A DNA stretch of 64,000 nt from Setoptus koraiensis (Eukaryota > Arthropoda). The translations under genes and the position numbers were made by a program. The notes beneath the pieces were generated by a model. The model made no database searches. It saw nothing but the letters and a program-made list of their open reading frames with translations, and was not told where the DNA came from. The stretch covers positions 21,142,001 through 21,206,000 of the forward strand of contig CM106585.1 in NCBI GenBank assembly GCA_048013815.1. The letters are read 5' to 3'. Within the stretch, counting starts at the first letter, position 1. Each line of letters opens with the position of its first letter. Of the stretch, positions 61,017-64,000 are shown piece by piece.

Positions 61017-61521
61017 TTGAGCTGACCAAAGCAACACCATCCAGGGACCACACAATCAGTCAGCTGGCACTTATGAGTCATAAGTTATGACTGCTTATTG
61101 TATTGATACTGCATGTGTAATTACTGCATGCACTTACTGAATGCATAATTACTGCTTCACTTATGTAACTGCCACTTGTGCAATGTTGCAACATGCAACC
61201 GAATGCGCGTTCTTGCACGCGCTACTCACCTGTGCAAATGTCGCATGTTGTTGTAGTTAGTAATAGTTGTATAAGTCACTGGTCGCTCCGTAGAGACTCT
61301 ATTAGAGAGTCACTGCGCAGAGAGTGACCAGTGGCCAGTAGCAAGGTGGCGGGCATAAATTGAGTTGTGACCGGCATCATTATGCGGGGCGTCATGTGTG
61401 GCGAAGAAGGATATAGTAATGATGCACCTGTCCACTCACTTGGTCATTTAATGATCGGCTGTGCATCGGTGAGGGGTGATTCTACTTTTGGCTGGGCTCA
61501 AAAAGGCGGGTCGGCGGGCAT

Positions 61522-61592
61522 TGAATATTCAGCAAAATTAGAATATTCAGCAAAATAAGAATATCCAAAATATTAGAATATTCAGAATATTT
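61522..61592. repeat. AT-rich GAATATTCAGCAAAAT repeat
   Basis: Two full and further partial copies of TGAATATTCAGCAAAAT-like units. Each contains the palindrome GAATATTC. Stands out from GC-rich surroundings. Confidence 0.85.
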
Positions 61593-62630
61593 GCCCCAAT
61601 ACAGCATTGTAAAGGCAAAAGATAAATAAAAATGGCGCAAAAGTCGTGACGCGTGTTGGCGTCGGCGACATTCAAGTCGGCTGACCCCGTGACACTGTTG
61701 TGAGTTTCAGTGGTGAGTGTCAACTTGTGAGTCAAGTTGGTCTCATTTGGTGCGCTGGCGTTTGTTGCGAGCGCGCCGAAAAAGTGCAACCGGTCATTAC
61801 AGTGACCGTCTATTGAGCCGACTGTTGAGCACAAAGAGGATTTACAATTAGTGCCAATCAATGGCTCGTGATAGTCGGTAAAGGTGGAAAATTCTCGAAG
61901 TGTTCCACAATATTCATGGTGTTGGGTGCATTGCACCCACCTCTGGACCATAGACTCTGGTGTCTCTGTGCGACGTGTGTCGCCTTTGTATCGTACTGAT
62001 CAATGCTGGTGCAAATCAATTATGCAACTAATATGCATATTAGTGATGGACACAACACACCGATACGCGCTCTTGTCCAGCGATTAATTGTCCAGCGATC
62101 AGTAATCGATTGATAGCTTGACAACACTGGCCTATAATGAGCAATCAGCCGGTAGCTGGCTTGACCGTGCAGCCATGACACAGTACACGGTGCACGGTGC
62201 ATCATGTTCAAAGTGGTGTAGTGCATGACCAGTTGCACCAGTTGCACCAGTGGCACCAGCAGCGCTCGCAGCGGCGGCAAGAGACAACAACGAGCAGATT
62301 TGTAGAGTGCAACAGCATGTTGTGACTCACAGCCATTGCGAGGGGGGCTCGTGGCCGGCAAGTGCCAGCTGTTTCCGATATAGTGTTACCTGGACTGGCC
62401 TGAAGGCGGTTTGGTGTGGCGCATGCGCCCCGCGAGCGGCTACTGTGTTGAGTCTTTTCGTTTTTGTTTTTTTTTTTTGTTTTTCATTTTGCTGGATTTT
62501 GTTCGACGGGCGAGCGAACTTCTCGAATGGCCAATCCAGTGGCAAGTTGTTTGAGAGCGAGCATGCGCGTTAACAACAGTTCGACGCTCACATTTGCGCT
62601 CACATGCTCAAACGCGACGCGTCGCTTCGA

Positions 62631-62710
62631 TTCGATCAAATTCGGTTAAAGTCGATCAAATCCGATAAAATTCGATAAAATTCGATAAAATTCGATAAAA
62701 TTCGATTAAA
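62631..62710. repeat. Decamer array TTCGATAAAA, eight units
   Basis: Eight consecutive 10-base units, four of them exact or nearly exact TTCGATAAAA. It ends about 280 bases before the first candidate start codon of the Notch-ligand gene. Confidence 0.95.
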
Positions 62711-62844
62711 CTGACCATTTGGTGTAACGTTCGACTCGTCCAGTCCAATCGTTTCGACGGACAATTGTGAATCAATTAATTAATTAATCAACGGTCAATA
62801 TTGCATCAGCGGCATCAGCAGCAGCAGCAACAACAACAACAGCA

Positions 62845-62943
62845 ACAACCAACAACCAACAACCAACAACCAACAACCAACAACCAACAACCAACAACCA
62901 ACAACCAACAACCAACAATCAACAACCAACAACCAACAACCAG
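62845..62943. repeat. Heptamer array (CCAACAA)n, about 14 units
   Basis: A long run of AACCAAC heptamers, probably in the 5' UTR of the Notch-ligand gene. A 7-base period rotates all frames, so it would encode mixed Gln/Asn/Thr/Pro if translated. Confidence 0.95.
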
Positions 62944-62991
62944 CAACAGCAACCTCATCGGCAACAACAAGTGCAACAACGACAACGACAA

Positions 62992-63537
62992 ATGAGCAAA
63001 CAGAGCCACCCAATGAATTGGCTCAATTTACTGTTTAGGCGAGGTTGCCAGCGCAACGAGAGAGCCAAACAGAGCAGCAACAATCCTGGTGCCAACACTC
63101 ATTCAATCAGCACTAAATCAGCGACTGAAACGACATCACCAATAATGGCAAATGCGGTGCACGCGCCGCCCTCACTAATAACAATAGTGACATTGGCAGC
63201 AGTAGTAATGTCCATGTTAGTGTCACGTGTTAGCTCGTCGGGAATGGTAGAGTTTGAATTCACCCATTTGGAGCAGCTCGATGTGAGCGGTCAGCATGCG
63301 AACGGATCGCGAACGAACAATCCCTCAATTAAGCTGACCATTTGTCTAAAAGAGGCCTTTGCCAGTCATTTGGGCCAGCCGTGTGCCTATGGCAACTCCA
63401 CCATAACATTGGCCAGACATCAGCACAATTCACCATTCAATCAGACACAATCAGACAATGCAAGCACCAGGCACAACAACAAACGCCAGCCTATATTGTC
63501 GAACCTGGTGAGAATTCCCTTCACATTCAGATGGATG
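62992..63537 (+). CDS. Probable DSL-family Notch ligand (Delta/Jagged), first exon, partial
   Basis: The exon ends at a GTGAGT donor (63538) in phase 0 and the gene continues past the window. The recognisable part is the N-terminal MNNL/C2 module of Notch ligands: SSGMVEFEFTHLEQLDV, then KLTICLKEAFASHLGQPCAYGNSTITL, and NLVRIPFTFRWM before the splice. Compare Delta's SGSFELRL..., FRVCLKHYQ...CTYG and FPFSFSW. A signal peptide precedes it (MANAVHAPPSLITIVTLAAVVMSMLV). The start is unsettled. The in-frame ATG at 62992 gives a 51-residue basic leader before the hydrophobic core; the ATG at 63145 gives an ordinary signal peptide and is the better biological start. An Asn/Gln/Ser-rich stretch inside the module (HQHNSPFNQTQSDN) is extra. 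The DSL and EGF domains would be on later exons. Confidence 0.7.
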
Positions 63538-64000
63538 GTGAGTACAATAATACATCTATTTTCGCTCAAAATTCCATTATTTCCTGTGAAATGAATTATC
63601 CCTGTGCCAACGAGCGGCCTGTGGTGACACTTGCTCAACTGTGCCCACTTTCACTTGTTGCGCAACCAACCACTGCCTCGTTTGTAGCAGATTGAATGAA
63701 ATCATCGAAGCCAACTATGAGTTTGCTCGTGCATAACTCACCTGTGAGCTTCTGGCCATTACTTCATCATGAATTCATTATGGCAACGCAGTCATTCATT
63801 AGAAGCTGTGTTTGCGGCATTCACAATGCCGATATTCACTGTCGGCAATCGGATTCACAATCGCACAGCAGCATTCATTTGCCAGTGCAGCCTTGGGTCG
63901 ATGAAGCTGGCACTCGATGAAGCGGGCACTCGATAAACCTACGATAACAAGTGTTGGGTTTCATCCAAACATCATGAAATAATCTTGAAATATCTGGATG
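63538..64000 (+). other. Start of first intron of the Notch-ligand gene
   Basis: Follows the GTGAGT donor. No second exon could be recognised before the window ends. Confidence 0.55.

Larger units (their letters stand above)
56079..62991. other. Long non-coding region upstream of the Notch-ligand exon
   Basis: No gene could be supported. A 52-codon frame starting MSFRDFLSNIEHYDYLETV (56533) faintly resembles a calpain motif but has no context. From about 57.5 kb the DNA becomes GC-rich with many short perfect inverted repeats, E-box pairs and simple repeats (listed separately). The region contains the Notch-ligand promoter and 5' UTR. Confidence 0.6.

Overview
This window is animal nuclear DNA. 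Genes are split by short GT-AG introns, and several encode metazoan-only proteins: a netrin, a Notch-ligand N-terminus, a CD36-type scavenger receptor and a PAN/apple-domain membrane protein. There are no bacterial-style operons. Long Gln/Asn-rich inserts, animal P450s and this gene set fit an arthropod best. A mite-like chelicerate is plausible, but that is inference; the sequence alone does not fix the species.

Layout. 0.6-4.8 kb (minus): a six-exon secreted/type I membrane protein with four PAN-like modules. 6.5-12.5 kb (plus): a kinesin-3 motor protein with one giant exon and three small 3' exons. 13.4-18.1 kb (plus): a tandem array of small secreted, highly charged helical proteins that I do not recognise. 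It has three full copies, one partial copy, reiterated upstream and downstream units, and a near-identical broken fragment of the neighbouring kinesin gene inside it. 18.2-34.5 kb (minus): a netrin gene about twice the usual protein length, with a 12-kb intron. 34.5-41.0 kb: gene-poor, GC-rich, repeat-rich DNA. 41.0-43.7 kb (plus): an intronless XPF/ERCC4 nuclease gene, convergent with a MAK/CILK1-type ciliary kinase (43.9-45.2 kb, minus). 46.2-56.1 kb (minus): a cytochrome P450, a CD36/SCARB receptor and a second P450. 56.1-63.0 kb: a long non-coding stretch rich in short perfect inverted repeats. It leads into the first exon of a probable DSL-family Notch ligand (plus) that runs off the right edge.

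Working together. The netrin (axon guidance) and the Notch ligand are developmental signalling genes set in large, GC-rich, microsatellite- and palindrome-rich non-coding surroundings that may hold regulatory DNA. XPF, the kinase, the P450s and CD36 sit in compact, more AT-rich DNA. No intact transposon, retroviral element, rRNA or tRNA gene was recognised.

Exon boundaries were inferred by eye from splice consensus, frame continuity and family resemblance. All multi-exon models given here keep frame from start to stop. Percentages and composition statements are visual estimates unless counts are given.
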